Positions 26,063-36,385 are shown, counted from the first letter of the stretch. The stretch is 64,000 nt of DNA from Chitinophaga skermanii (GCF_003259335.1 NZ_QLLL01000002.1:709885-773884), one strand, 5' to 3'. Numbers and translations are program-made. Notes: generated from the letters alone by a model not told the origin.

Positions 26063-26100
26063 AAAAAAGCCTTCTCTACCATGCTAGAGAAGGCTTTTTT
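26063..26100 (+). terminator. Intrinsic terminator after the secreted protein
   Basis: AAAAAAGCCTTCTCT pairs with AGAGAAGGCTTTTTT, 13 bases past the stop codon. Confidence 0.88.
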
Positions 26101-26123
26101 ATGCCTATTCTGTATAACAAAAC

Positions 26124-26151
26124 AAAGGCCGCCCTTTTACGGACGGCCTTT
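26124..26151 (-). terminator. Intrinsic terminator after SusD of system 2
   Basis: AAAGGCCG (26124-26131) pairs with CGGCCTTT (26144-26151). On the minus strand TTTGTTTTG follows, about 30 bases past the SusD stop. Confidence 0.65.
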
Positions 26152-26182
26152 ACCTTAAAAGCTAAAAATACACGAGCTTATT

Positions 26183-27901
26183 CTAATTCTGCGATAACGC
26201 TCCTTTACTTCTATCAATTTGCGGTTGCGGAATTGGATAGTAAGTGTTTTTCTCAGTAAATACTAAGTTTTTGTAAGAAGATAAGTAAGTACCCTCGAAT
26301 GCAGAGTATGCTTCAAGTGTAGCTTTAGCTTCACCCCAACGTACTAAATCGTACCAGCGGTGACCTTCTAACGCTAATTCAAGTCTTCTTTCGAAGTGAA
26401 TTGCTTTCAATGTAGTTGCTTTATCTGTCCAAGCAGTAGTGTACTGGCTAACTAAGTAGTTAGCTGCTGGTGTACCACCTACTTGTTTAGCAGGTAAGTT
26501 AGCAGCACGTTGACGGATTTTATTTACCAAAGTTCTTGCACCTTCATAGTTGTTTGCTTCAGCTTCACACTCAGCAGCCATTAAGTAAACGTCTGCTAAA
26601 CGGATGATGTTAACGTTCAAACCAGTTACGTAGTTAGCACCTGCTACTGATTGAGTACCAAATTGAGCAGCTTCGATCATGTGCTTAACACCTACGAACG
26701 GACCAGCATATGCGGGGTCACGAATCCAAGAATCACCGGCCATTGGACCCCAATCACGGTATGGTACGCTTCTTCTACCAACTGTATAGTCTAAACGAGG
26801 ATCTACACGAGATGTTTTATCTAACACGTAAGCAGCTTTTTGAGCAGCAGTCAAACCGAAGTCAGACAAGATCACTGGCGCATTACGGTAAGTGTTATCC
26901 AAGTATGGTAAACCTGCAGCTGTAGTTTTGTAAGCGTTTACTAAGTCGATAGTAGGTTGGAAGAAACCGCAGCAGCTCACTGGAGCGTTACCGTATAAAC
27001 CACCTAACATGTCACCAACGTTAGCGTTATCACCACTACCATCAGGGTTGATAGCGTGTTGTACAGCGAAGATTGATTCTGGACCGTTTTCTTTCGTTAC
27101 ATCGAAGTTATCTAAGAAGTTCAAAGTAGTAATGTCAGGACGAGCAGCCATTACAGTTTTGAAGTGTGTCAATGCTGGACCGTATTGTTTATTGTATAAC
27201 AATACTTTACCTAAGTATGCAGTAGCAGCGATTTTATCAACACGACCAACTTCACCTTTAGGTTTAGTAGCTGGAAGGTTTGCAACAGCAGTAGTTAAAT
27301 CAGCAATGATCATAGGATATACGTCCTTGTCATTTTTAGTAGTAGCTGCTACAGATGTTGGTGTATTTTCATCGATGTACGGAACATTTTTGAACAAACG
27401 AACTAAGAAGAAATAGTAGTGAGCGCGTAACATTTTAGCTTCACCTTCGATTTCTTTAGCGCGTGTATCGCTGAATTTGTTACCGCTACCTGCTTGTACA
27501 GCAGCTAACAAGCGCAATGTGTTGTTTACACGAAGGATACCTTCGTAGCATCTTGACCACATTACATCTGCGTTATCGTTAACAGCAGTAGCTTGGTATA
27601 ATTCAATTTGGTTCATGTTCGGCTGGTCACCAGAGTTAGAACCTTTGTGGGCGTTATCAGACGCTACTTCACCGTATAACCATTGGCTAGGGGCAGAAGA
27701 ATAGTTACCCCATGTACCACTTAAGTTACCGTTTAATAGGCCATACGCACCAATCAATGCACCTTCAACACCATCGGTGTTTTGTAATTGTGAAGGAGCA
27801 AGCTCGCCTTGCGGCGTTTTTTCCAAGAAACTCTCCTTACAAGCTCCCATTACGGAAGATGCTAGAACAGCGGATAATATAATTCGATTAATCTTTTTCA
27901 T
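26183..27901 (-). CDS. SusD/RagB-family outer-membrane lipoprotein (system 2)
   Basis: 572 residues. Lipoprotein signal with Cys21 (SSVMGACKESFLEKTP), the usual mature start of RagB/SusD proteins. TPR-like helices and the typical C-terminal tract are present: NIIRLADVYLMAAECEAEA, TLVNKIRQRAANL, IHFERRLELALEGHRWYDLVRWGEA and NTYYPIPQPQIDRSKGALSQN. It binds oligomers at the surface together with the SusC encoded 23 bases upstream in the same operon. The substrate is unknown; no glycosidase gene lies nearby. Confidence 0.93.
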   Translation of the reverse strand: MKKINRIILSAVLASSVMGACKESFLEKTPQGELAPSQLQNTDGVEGALIGAYGLLNGNLSGTWGNYSSAPSQWLYGEVASDNAHKGSNSGDQPNMNQIELYQATAVNDNADVMWSRCYEGILRVNNTLRLLAAVQAGSGNKFSDTRAKEIEGEAKMLRAHYYFFLVRLFKNVPYIDENTPTSVAATTKNDKDVYPMIIADLTTAVANLPATKPKGEVGRVDKIAATAYLGKVLLYNKQYGPALTHFKTVMAARPDITTLNFLDNFDVTKENGPESIFAVQHAINPDGSGDNANVGDMLGGLYGNAPVSCCGFFQPTIDLVNAYKTTAAGLPYLDNTYRNAPVILSDFGLTAAQKAAYVLDKTSRVDPRLDYTVGRRSVPYRDWGPMAGDSWIRDPAYAGPFVGVKHMIEAAQFGTQSVAGANYVTGLNVNIIRLADVYLMAAECEAEANNYEGARTLVNKIRQRAANLPAKQVGGTPAANYLVSQYTTAWTDKATTLKAIHFERRLELALEGHRWYDLVRWGEAKATLEAYSAFEGTYLSSYKNLVFTEKNTYYPIPQPQIDRSKGALSQN

Positions 27902-27924
27902 TCTTAAATACTTTTAAAGCTAGA

Positions 27925-30900
27925 CTAGAAATTTGCACTAAGACCTACGAGATATTGTCTGCCCACAGGGTAGATACCGAAGTCAACACCCAATGCAGAG
28001 TATGCACTGTTTGTTTGGCTCACCTCTGGATCTAAACCAGTGTATTTAGTAATTGTGAACAAGTTAGTAGCAGAACCGTACACTCTTAAACCTTTAATGT
28101 AGTTGCCTAACATTTTAGTTTTGAATGTGTAACCGATTTGAATGTTTTTCATTCTGAAATAGCTACCGTCTTGTACATAGTAATCATTAGAAGCTAACTC
28201 CATGTTACCAGCACCTCTGTAAGGAGAAGGAATGTTGCTGTTAGGGTTAGTTGTTGGATTCCAAGCATTCAACAAACGTTTAGAAGCTGTACCGTCGAAT
28301 GTACCGAAGTCAGTATAGTAACGAGTTGCTTCGTAGATTTTGTTGCCTTGAGAACCGTTAAAGAATGCAGATACATCCCAGTTTTTGTAACGTGCATTCA
28401 AGCTGAATGAATACAAGAAATCAGGATGTGGTGAACCCAAGATAGTACGATCTGCATCAGTGATTTGACCATCACCGCTTACATCAACATATCTTAAACC
28501 ACCCACTCTCGCACCAGCATAAGATGGGCCTTTCGTGATGTCGTCTTGGCTTTTGTATAAACCATTAGTTTTGTAACCGTAGAACGCACCAAAAGGTTGA
28601 CCTGTTTTCAAGATAGATGTTTGTAAGCTACGGAAGTCACCATAGATTACGTTATCAACACCATCACTCAATTTAACGATCTTGTTAATGTTGCGAGAGA
28701 AGTTACCAACGATATCGAATTGGAAGTCTTTGTTAGAAGTTTGACCGTAGTGGTAGCCCAATGTGAACTCAAAACCTTTGTTGCTCATATCACCAACGTT
28801 AACAGCTGGAGAAGAACCCATACCTACTGCAGCATTTGGCAAAGGTAAAGTGAACAACATGTCAGATGTTTTACGGTTGTACCAGTCAAACGAACCATCG
28901 AATGCACCATTCAACAAGGTGAAATCAAGACCAATGTTGAGTGATTTCAATTGTTCCCATTTGATATCTGGGTTATCGTAAGCATTTTGCCATACACCTG
29001 TTTGAACACCAGTGATTGGGTAAGCAGATTCAGCAATACTAGATCTGAAACGTTTCAAATATTGGTAAGCAGCAATACGTTGGTTACCGGTGATACCATA
29101 ACCAGCACGTAATTTCAAGTCATTAACAGTTTCGTTACCTTTCAAGAAATCTTCCTCAGAAATACGCCATGCACCACTTACAGCAGGGAATGTACCGTAT
29201 TTGTTAGTAGGACCGAAGTTTGAAGAACCATCACGACGTACAGTTACGCTTAACAAGTATTTGCTAGAGTAGTTGTAATCGATACGGCCGAAGTAAGAGA
29301 ACAATGAACCTACGTTACCAGTAGAACTGTTACCGATGTTGGTAGAACCAGCATTCAAGTAGTAGTAATCCATGTTACCTAATAAGAAGTAGGTATTACG
29401 GTTACCGTTTAATTGACGGTTACGGTTATCGATCGCTTCAGTACCCACTAATACGTTGATATCGTGTTTACCGAAAGATTTTTTGTAGTTCAATGTGTTA
29501 GTCCAAGTCCAGTCTCTGTTAATACCTTGGTATTCGCTCATACCGTTAGCATTAGAACCTTCAGAGAACTCTAAGTTTGGATAAGTGAAGCTAACGCCAC
29601 TGTAGTTTTCGAAACGTACACCAATGTTTGTTTTCAAGTTCAAACCTTTGATGATTTCCGCGTCAACGTAAGCGTTACCGAAGAAGAAGTTACGTTTGTT
29701 AACGTTGTCTTTGTTACGGTATAACATAGCAACAGGGTTTTGGGCGTTACCCAATTTATCACCTCTTGAACCTGCGAAGTTACCGTTGATGTCGTATACA
29801 GGGATGATAGTTGGCATACGGTATGCGAAACCGAATGTAGAACCTTCACCTTGATAGTCACCAGATACGTTAGGGTTTACACCTTGACCGTAGAATTGTT
29901 CGAAGCTGTATTGGAAGTTTTCACCGATTTTCACTTTGTTATTTAACACAGTGAATTCTGAGTTAGAACGAACATTGTAACGCTCGTAACCGGTGTGTTT
30001 CACGATACCTTTTTGGTTGAAGTAACCACTTGATAAAGAGTAACGAGAACCTTCACCACCACCAGAGATACCGATTTGGTAGTTCTGCATTGGAGCTGCG
30101 TCTGTCATTTCATCAAACCAGTTTGTACCAGCTTTGTTAGCTTTTGTGATTTGGTAGAAAGTAGCAGCATCGCGGCTGTAGTTGTATTTGCTAGGATCAG
30201 CATCAGCAGCAGTAATTTTTTGACCGGTTGCTGTACCTGCTAACAAGTACTCAGGTAAGGTTGGTGAAGTACCGTAACCATAGTTAGAACCAGTGGTTTC
30301 GTCTGTACCAGGTGTTTTACCTGCGTTGATATATGATTGCCATAAGAAGTTAGAGTATTCTGTTGGCGTCATAAATTCTGGGAACCTGCTTTTTTGAGCT
30401 CTTTGTGTACCGTAGTACATATCCAAAGTTACTCTTGGAGCCGAGTTCATTACACCTTTTTTAGTGGTAACGATCACAACACCGTTGTTCGCACGGGCAC
30501 CATAGATAGATGCAGAAGATGCATCTTTCAATACCTGCATGCTTTCGATATCGGATTGGCTTAACCAGCTCAATTTACCTTCATAAGGAACCCCATCCAC
30601 AACGTATAAAGGATCGTTGTTGTTGATCGTAGAATAACCACGAATACGGATTTGCGGTGTAGCACCAGGAGCACCATCAGAGATAACTTGAACACCCGTA
30701 GCCTTACCTTGGAGCGCTTCTACAGGGCTCGCAGCAGGTTGAGCTTTCAAGGATTTCATGTTTACAACGGCAACAGAACCGGTTAAATCCTTCACTTTTT
30801 GCGAAGAATAACCAGTTACTACCACTTCTTCAAGTGTGCTTTTTGATCCCGTTAATGTAACACTGTATACTGTTTTGCCGGCTTCTACTGTAATTTCTTG

Positions 30901-31242
30901 CTTGGTAAAACCAATGCTAGAAATCATCAATACATCACCAGCTTTCGCTTTAATAGAGAATGAACCATCAACACCAGTTACCATACCTCTGCTTGTACCT
31001 TTTACTTGTACAGCAGCACCAATTACCGGGTTCTTGTCTTCGTCAAGAACTTTACCGGTTACTGTAACTTCTTGAAAGTTTACCAATTCAACACGCAGTG
31101 GTAAACTCTTATTTTCCAAGACAGATCTTCCTTCAAGCGTATTCGCTTTTGAAAGAGAGATGGAAGTGAGGACAACCATTGTATGCATAAAGGTTACCCT
31201 TATTGCCGTTTTGACAACAGCAATATTTCGCTCTTTTTTCAT
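27925..31242 (-). CDS. SusC/RagA TonB-linked outer-membrane transporter (system 2)
   Basis: 1105 residues. Unlike system 1 there is no STN domain: after the signal (helix to about residue 34) comes a regulatory-like domain (VTVTGKVLDEDKNPVIGAAV, about 58-135), then TLEEVVVTGYSSQK, the plug (VQGK-like ALQGKATGVQVISDGAPG, LYVVDGVPYEG, VLKDASSASIYGARANNGVV) and a long barrel ending FGIYPVGRQYLVGLSANF. It imports the SusD-bound oligomer with TonB energy. Lack of STN and of a nearby FecR/sigma pair means its control is elsewhere, perhaps through the unusual 5' leader with hairpins. The gene is upstream in a SusC-SusD operon. Confidence 0.94.
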   Translation of the reverse strand: MKKERNIAVVKTAIRVTFMHTMVVLTSISLSKANTLEGRSVLENKSLPLRVELVNFQEVTVTGKVLDEDKNPVIGAAVQVKGTSRGMVTGVDGSFSIKAKAGDVLMISSIGFTKQEITVEAGKTVYSVTLTGSKSTLEEVVVTGYSSQKVKDLTGSVAVVNMKSLKAQPAASPVEALQGKATGVQVISDGAPGATPQIRIRGYSTINNNDPLYVVDGVPYEGKLSWLSQSDIESMQVLKDASSASIYGARANNGVVIVTTKKGVMNSAPRVTLDMYYGTQRAQKSRFPEFMTPTEYSNFLWQSYINAGKTPGTDETTGSNYGYGTSPTLPEYLLAGTATGQKITAADADPSKYNYSRDAATFYQITKANKAGTNWFDEMTDAAPMQNYQIGISGGGEGSRYSLSSGYFNQKGIVKHTGYERYNVRSNSEFTVLNNKVKIGENFQYSFEQFYGQGVNPNVSGDYQGEGSTFGFAYRMPTIIPVYDINGNFAGSRGDKLGNAQNPVAMLYRNKDNVNKRNFFFGNAYVDAEIIKGLNLKTNIGVRFENYSGVSFTYPNLEFSEGSNANGMSEYQGINRDWTWTNTLNYKKSFGKHDINVLVGTEAIDNRNRQLNGNRNTYFLLGNMDYYYLNAGSTNIGNSSTGNVGSLFSYFGRIDYNYSSKYLLSVTVRRDGSSNFGPTNKYGTFPAVSGAWRISEEDFLKGNETVNDLKLRAGYGITGNQRIAAYQYLKRFRSSIAESAYPITGVQTGVWQNAYDNPDIKWEQLKSLNIGLDFTLLNGAFDGSFDWYNRKTSDMLFTLPLPNAAVGMGSSPAVNVGDMSNKGFEFTLGYHYGQTSNKDFQFDIVGNFSRNINKIVKLSDGVDNVIYGDFRSLQTSILKTGQPFGAFYGYKTNGLYKSQDDITKGPSYAGARVGGLRYVDVSGDGQITDADRTILGSPHPDFLYSFSLNARYKNWDVSAFFNGSQGNKIYEATRYYTDFGTFDGTASKRLLNAWNPTTNPNSNIPSPYRGAGNMELASNDYYVQDGSYFRMKNIQIGYTFKTKMLGNYIKGLRVYGSATNLFTITKYTGLDPEVSQTNSAYSALGVDFGIYPVGRQYLVGLSANF

Positions 31243-32744
31243 ATTCTAAAGAGTTAGGTTCTTAAAAAATGTTATTGGAATTTTAATAAATCTCCCTTGC
31301 TAGGGACGGTCTTAGGGAAACCCAGCAATACCCCCATATTGCCGAGTATCATTTGTGTTTTTTTGTGGCTAAGTTTCTTTTTTGATCATAACGCAGAATT
31401 TTTATAGATGAAGCTTAATATATTTCTATGCTTTAAATAAGGTGTGTATCAATATTATCTATATCAAATAATTTAAGTGATGAATAATATGATGTACTAT
31501 GTCCTATTGAAAATTTTAGATAATACAAGGCCTTATCACCAACTGTGATGCCGGTGAATGGAAGATATAATTGAGGCTTACGCGGGTGGATCGACGAACT
31601 AAATACCACTTTTCATACTACATGCTCGGCACGTATACGGCGAAAACTAGTTATACCTTTGAAATTTTAAAGTGGAAAAACAAATAAACACAAATAGTAA
31701 GTAGTCATTTCTAGATTCTGGCAATAATTCATAACGTGAAAATGTTCCTACTTCTCGTTGTCAACAAGTACTTATGGTCAACTTTTCATTTCTACACAAA
31801 CTGCCGCCATAAGTAAGTATCCAACTAAATCGAAATAAATTTAGTGTTTACTTTTTATAAATCCTAATATCAGTTTTGTTTTTTTGATGAATAATCAATG
31901 AATCACCTCTTTTATTGTAATTCATCGTACCAGTTTACTTCAGTCCTACCGTGTGCTTGGTTGTGGAATAACCAAGGATTAATTTTTTCATAACGATTAC
32001 TCGTCTTTCATAACGTTTGTTCGCAAGATATACTGCTGGGAATTACTATTTCTCACACGTTAGATGTAAATGAGGCATACGCATTTTTGGTTGATATGCT
32101 AATTATTGACATACTAATTTATCTCTATCACTTCCTTTTCTATCTTCGATTGCAGCTGGTTCAGTATACACTAAATACCCCCTCGCTCAGTTTACTTTTG
32201 GTGTATATTTAGTATGCATTTGGCTTACTAAACGTCGCTACTTAATGTTCAATTTACACATTATATATATACAGTGCAAGTTTTTTGTTAAAAAAAACTA
32301 AAAATTTTTTAACACCCGCCATGGTCGCGCCTTATCACTATACGAATCGGTTGCAATGATAGGATAATCCGGCGATTTTCCAAGGTTTTGTATGTAAAAG
32401 TTATCCAGTATATATATACTAAATGTGCAAATCTTAATACTAAAATGACTTTTCACCCTTCAAACGCCCCTACACCATATTATATATATGTTACCCTCCC
32501 TGTAGTGGTAATTCCTCTCAACGCCGCCCAATCCCTTTTCCCATAAAGCCGGGTTTATATATAAGTTCATCTTACTACATCGGCTATAAATAGCTACCAT
32601 CTTATATTCTCTTATTCAATGCTCACAACCGGAAACAGACTTTTCCTTATTGCGTAAATAGTTTTCCCGATTGGATATGGTCAACTAAGTATACTATATG
32701 ACCTTTGCGCCAGCAAATTATTCGTTAGGAAATATTTAGAAATC
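31243..32744. other. 1.5 kb AT-rich non-coding region between two divergent receptor genes
   Basis: No open frame above trivial length exists on either strand. The stretch is markedly AT-rich and holds repeated alternating TA tracts, including a 14-bp palindrome AGTATATATATACT at 32407-32420 and similar tracts near 32272, 32481 and 32556. TACTTTTG at 32193-32200 fits the promoter consensus on the plus strand. An inverted pair of TACACTAAATACC-like sequences lies at 32165-32215. It should hold the promoters of the SusC operon and the siderophore-type receptor. Confidence 0.5.
31285..31345 (-). promoter_or_regulatory. Structured 5' leader of the system-2 SusC gene
   Basis: Three short hairpins lie in the minus-strand leader, within about 100 bases of the start codon: GCAATA/TATTGC (31325-31342), the tight GGGAAACCC (31315-31323) and TCCCT/AGGGA (31293-31306). 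The block is GC-richer than the surrounding AT-rich sequence, which suggests it is conserved for structure or protein binding. Function is unknown. Confidence 0.4.
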
Positions 32745-35147
32745 ATGAAGATGAAAGGATTAATCCGTTACATAGGCTGCATACTGGCGGTGTTAGTAAG
32801 CTTTAATATAGCTTCAGCAACAGAAATAGAAAATGGTGGCATCGTAAAAGGTATCATCAAAACCTCCGATAACAAACCGGCTCCCGGTGTACCCGTTCAG
32901 CTACAAGGCACAAAAAAATACGCCATCTCCGACGATCAGGGTGAATTCATTATCCGTAACGTCAATCCCGGCACTTATACAATAGAAGTAGCGCTCACCG
33001 GTTACCAAACCACTACACAATCTGTAATAGTAGAAAAAGACAAAACCAGCAACGTTTCTCTTCAATTAACACTTTCTGAAAGAAACTTATCAGAAGTGGA
33101 AGTAGTAGCGGCCCGTAATAAATTCGCTAAAACGGCCTCCGATTATGTGGCGAAATTACCGTTGAAAAACATTGAGAATCCGCAAGTGTATACCAGCATT
33201 TCAGCGGAGTTGATGAAAGAACAAGTTGTATCAAATTATGATGATGCCCTCAAAAATACGGCCGGCTTAGCGCAATTGTGGACTTCTACCGGTCGTGGTA
33301 CCGATGGTGCCGGCTATTTCAGCTTACGTGGCTTTGCTGTTCAACCTACCTTGGTGAATGGCCTACCAGGCTTAACCAATGGCAATATTGATGTTGCTAA
33401 TATCGATCGTATCGAGGTAGTAAAAGGACCGAGTGGTACCCTTTTTGGCAGCTCTGTTATTTCTTATGGTGGATTAATTAATACTGTTACTAAACAGCCT
33501 TATGACGGCTTTGGTGGCGAAGTAAGTTATACGGGGGGCAGCTTTGGCTTAAACCGTGTTACGGCCGACTTCAATACGCCTTTAGATAAAAATAATAAAG
33601 TATTATTCCGCGTAAATGCTGCCTATCATAACCAAAATAGCTGGCAGGATGCAGGCTTCCGCAAAAGCACGTACTTAGCACCATCATTAACGTATAAAGC
33701 TACTGATCGATTAACCTTGAGTTTAAATGCCGAGTTTTTCAAAAATGAGCAAACAAACCCAGCTATGTTGTTCTTCGATCGTCGTCACAAATTGCGTACT
33801 ACGAATATTGATGAGTTAGGCTACAACCCCAAACTATCGTATACTTCGAACGACTTATCCATTAAAACACCTACAACGAGAATACAAGCACAAGCTTTAT
33901 ATAAAATCAACGACCAGTGGACTTCACAAACTGTTGTATCTCGTAGTACAGCGAACACCTTAGGCTATTATAGCTATTTAACTGAATCTGCAACACGAAT
34001 TTTATCCTATGCACCGGGTATGACATCTTTCGATCGTTATATCACCCACCAAGATGCCACTACCAACACCACTGATATTCAACAGAACTTCATCGGTGAT
34101 TTCAACATTGGCAAATTCCGTAACAGGGTTGTTGTTGGATTAGACTACTTTGCACGTAACGGCATTTCAGGTAATACGGGTTATGTAGCCAATGGATATG
34201 TTACACCAGTATCAGATAGTACTAATAACTCCAGGCAACACGCCGATATGTTGTTAGCCAACAGTCCAATCACGAATTCGAACTTATTACAAGAAACCTA
34301 TAGCGCTTACATCTCCGACGTATTCAATATCTTGCCTAATTTATCCGCAATGGCGAGTGTACGTGTAGATCATTTCAAAAATGGCGGCGAAACGGCTTCT
34401 AAAGAGGATAAATACAGTCAAACTGCGGTATCGCCTAAATTTGGTTTAGTATACCAACCGGTACAAGGCGTATTATCGATCTTTGCTAACTACATGAACG
34501 GTTTCTCTAACGTAGCACCGATCGTATTACCTAATGGCTCTGTTCAAACATTCAAACCGGAACAAGCAAACCAAATGGAAGCAGGTGTGAAAGTGAATGC
34601 CTTAAATGGTAAATTAACAGGTAGCCTTAGCTATTATGATATTAAAGTGAAGAACACGGTATTAGCCGGTGCAACTATAAATGATTACACACAAGGTGCC
34701 AAACGTTATTCAAAAGGTATTGAAGGTGAAATCGTTGCTAACCCAATTGAAGGTTTAAACATTGTTGCCGGTTATGCTTATAACGATTCTAAACTAACAA
34801 AAGGCGGTGCCGATTACGAAAATCGTCGCCCAGAAGAAGCAGGGCCAGCTAATTTGGCTAACCTATGGGCTTCTTACCGTATCAGCCACGGTGCTTTGAA
34901 AGGATTCGGTGTCGGTTTCGGTGGCAACTATGCCAGCGAAAACAAAATCTTAAATAGGCTAACCACCGGCGTATTCACTTTGCCTAGTTATACAGTTTTC
35001 AACGGTTCTATTTTCTATAACACGAAAAAATTCGGTATCACAGCAAAATTGAATAACATCGGTAATAAATACTATTATACAGGATGGTCTACCATCGAAG
35101 CGCAAATGCCACGTAGTTTCTCTGCTATGGTGAGCTATAAATTCTAA
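32745..35147 (+). CDS. TonB-dependent receptor, siderophore type, with carboxypeptidase-regulatory-like N-terminus
   Basis: 800 residues. A signal peptide ends near NIASATE. Residues about 30-110 are a regulatory-like beta-sandwich (GIIKTSDNKPAPGVPVQLQG, GEFIIRNVNPGTYTIEV), then the plug (VEVVAARNKFAKTASDYVAKLPLKNIENPQVYTSI, YFSLRGFAVQPTLVNGLPG, IDRIEVVKGPSGTLFGSS) and a 22-strand-type barrel ending RSFSAMVSYKF. The plug resembles ferric-siderophore receptors rather than SusC; there is no SusD gene. It probably imports an iron chelate or similar compound. A perfect terminator ends its transcript before the two cysteine-rich secreted proteins. Confidence 0.92.
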   Translation: MKMKGLIRYIGCILAVLVSFNIASATEIENGGIVKGIIKTSDNKPAPGVPVQLQGTKKYAISDDQGEFIIRNVNPGTYTIEVALTGYQTTTQSVIVEKDKTSNVSLQLTLSERNLSEVEVVAARNKFAKTASDYVAKLPLKNIENPQVYTSISAELMKEQVVSNYDDALKNTAGLAQLWTSTGRGTDGAGYFSLRGFAVQPTLVNGLPGLTNGNIDVANIDRIEVVKGPSGTLFGSSVISYGGLINTVTKQPYDGFGGEVSYTGGSFGLNRVTADFNTPLDKNNKVLFRVNAAYHNQNSWQDAGFRKSTYLAPSLTYKATDRLTLSLNAEFFKNEQTNPAMLFFDRRHKLRTTNIDELGYNPKLSYTSNDLSIKTPTTRIQAQALYKINDQWTSQTVVSRSTANTLGYYSYLTESATRILSYAPGMTSFDRYITHQDATTNTTDIQQNFIGDFNIGKFRNRVVVGLDYFARNGISGNTGYVANGYVTPVSDSTNNSRQHADMLLANSPITNSNLLQETYSAYISDVFNILPNLSAMASVRVDHFKNGGETASKEDKYSQTAVSPKFGLVYQPVQGVLSIFANYMNGFSNVAPIVLPNGSVQTFKPEQANQMEAGVKVNALNGKLTGSLSYYDIKVKNTVLAGATINDYTQGAKRYSKGIEGEIVANPIEGLNIVAGYAYNDSKLTKGGADYENRRPEEAGPANLANLWASYRISHGALKGFGVGFGGNYASENKILNRLTTGVFTLPSYTVFNGSIFYNTKKFGITAKLNNIGNKYYYTGWSTIEAQMPRSFSAMVSYKF

Positions 35148-35169
35148 TTTACTTGTTCATGATTGATAT

Positions 35170-35209
35170 AATCCCGGTTACGCACGTAACCGGGATTTTC
35201 TTTTTTTAT
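35170..35209 (+). terminator. Intrinsic terminator after the siderophore-type receptor
   Basis: AATCCCGGTTACG pairs with CGTAACCGGGATT over two bases, followed by TTCTTTTTTT, 22 bases past the stop. Confidence 0.88.
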
Positions 35210-35328
35210 TCCCCTGCGGTGCCACCGCATAAGCACGCCCTACTTTCGCATCACCTAATTACTCCAACCCGTGTAACCTGCATACACGCCCTCCCGGGCT
35301 ATTATTCATTTTTTAATTTCATTTCATT

Positions 35329-35808
35329 ATGAAACGATTGACCCTTTTGTCGTTATTGACAATGGTAGCCATTGTTGTAGCTACTGTTATCCACCTCCAT
35401 GCGCAGGACACCAAGCGCGAGCAAACCATCATCATTTCACCGGAATCTGTGTCGTTCATTCACAAGAACCATTTCGCCCTCTTAAAACCAAGTGGCGATG
35501 GCGTTACGTCTTACACCATTCCAGTGGTAGACCATGGCCCTGTTGATCCCGTTTTAGATCCCATCATTTGCGATGGTATGACGGCCAGCCAATTGTACGA
35601 CGATATGATTGCCAAATGGCAAGCCTACAAACTAACCGCGGAATATGCCGCTAAACTGGCCGTAGCCAACGCTACTTGCCAAGTTCAATTGGTTTGTATC
35701 GGTAACTGCGGTATGGCGGGCACATTCTTCATCGAGCCTACCCGGCTAGCTTGTAGGTTCAACTGGGTACAGGCCGTAAAAGCAAATGACAAATTCACTG
35801 TTCTTTAA
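35329..35808 (+). CDS. Uncharacterised cysteine-rich secreted protein, copy 1
   Basis: 159 residues with a signal peptide (MKRLTLLSLLTMVAIVVATVI). It is a paralogue of the next gene: both have TKRE after the signal, a proline/glycine hinge (DHGPVDPVLDP), IICDGMT, ATC, C.GNC or C.ANC, and PTRL.C.FNWV. Counted in this copy, cysteines stand in IICDG, NATCQ, LVCIGNC and LACRF, that is five in the mature part. Even spacing suggests disulphides outside the cytoplasm. I do not recognise the family and see no catalytic motif. Ten bases or so separate it from copy 2, so both are one transcript. Confidence 0.75.
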   Translation: MKRLTLLSLLTMVAIVVATVIHLHAQDTKREQTIIISPESVSFIHKNHFALLKPSGDGVTSYTIPVVDHGPVDPVLDPIICDGMTASQLYDDMIAKWQAYKLTAEYAAKLAVANATCQVQLVCIGNCGMAGTFFIEPTRLACRFNWVQAVKANDKFTVL

Positions 35809-35829
35809 CCCCTTTCAATGATCACGATT

Positions 35830-36327
35830 ATGAAACGTTTCACATTATTAGCTATCTTCTCTGCATTAGCAGTTATCGCCATTACTATTGGTATTCAACA
35901 CAATGCCACAGGCACCGACACTAAACGCGAAAAAACAGGTGTGGTTACTGCTGAAGTCATCCCTTTCTTACTGAAGAATGGGTATGCACAGTTAAAACCT
36001 ACCGCCGATCCAATGGTATTAATGATGGTAGTACCTATCGACGATAATGGTCCTGTTGGTCCTCAACCAGAACCTATTATTTGTGATGGTATGACATGGA
36101 AACAATTGGAAGCAGATATTTTCGCACAATCAGATGCATACAAATTATCAGCTGCTTATCAACAACAATTAGCGGTGGCCAATGCAACTTGTATTGAACA
36201 GAACTACTGCATTGCTAATTGCGCGATGGCTTATACTTTTATTATTAAGCCTACTAGGCTTAAATGTAATTTCAACTGGGTAGGTACCCTTAAACCTGGT
36301 GATAAGTATACTTTAGTATTCCCTTAA
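35830..36327 (+). CDS. Uncharacterised cysteine-rich secreted protein, copy 2
   Basis: 165 residues from ATG at 35830, chosen because MKRFTLL then aligns with the MKRLTLL start of copy 1; an ATG at 35818 is also possible. Shared pattern with copy 1: TKRE, a Pro-rich GPVGPQPEP hinge, IICDGMTWKQL, the tight helix AAYQQQLAVANATC, CIANCAMAYTF, and PTRLKCNFNWV. Only the region between TKRE and the hinge differs strongly. A gene duplication is clear, although the two copies differ at many positions, so both are likely still under selection. Role unknown; surface or periplasmic. Confidence 0.75.
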   Translation: MKRFTLLAIFSALAVIAITIGIQHNATGTDTKREKTGVVTAEVIPFLLKNGYAQLKPTADPMVLMMVVPIDDNGPVGPQPEPIICDGMTWKQLEADIFAQSDAYKLSAAYQQQLAVANATCIEQNYCIANCAMAYTFIIKPTRLKCNFNWVGTLKPGDKYTLVFP

Positions 36328-36346
36328 TCACGCTGTTTATTTATAT

Positions 36347-36385
36347 GATAAAACCACCCTTCTTATTTAGAGAGGGTGGTTTTAT
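36347..36385 (+). terminator. Intrinsic terminator after the cysteine-rich pair
   Basis: ATAAAACCACCCT pairs imperfectly with AGGGTGGTTTTAT across an 11-base loop, T-rich tail. Confidence 0.85.
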
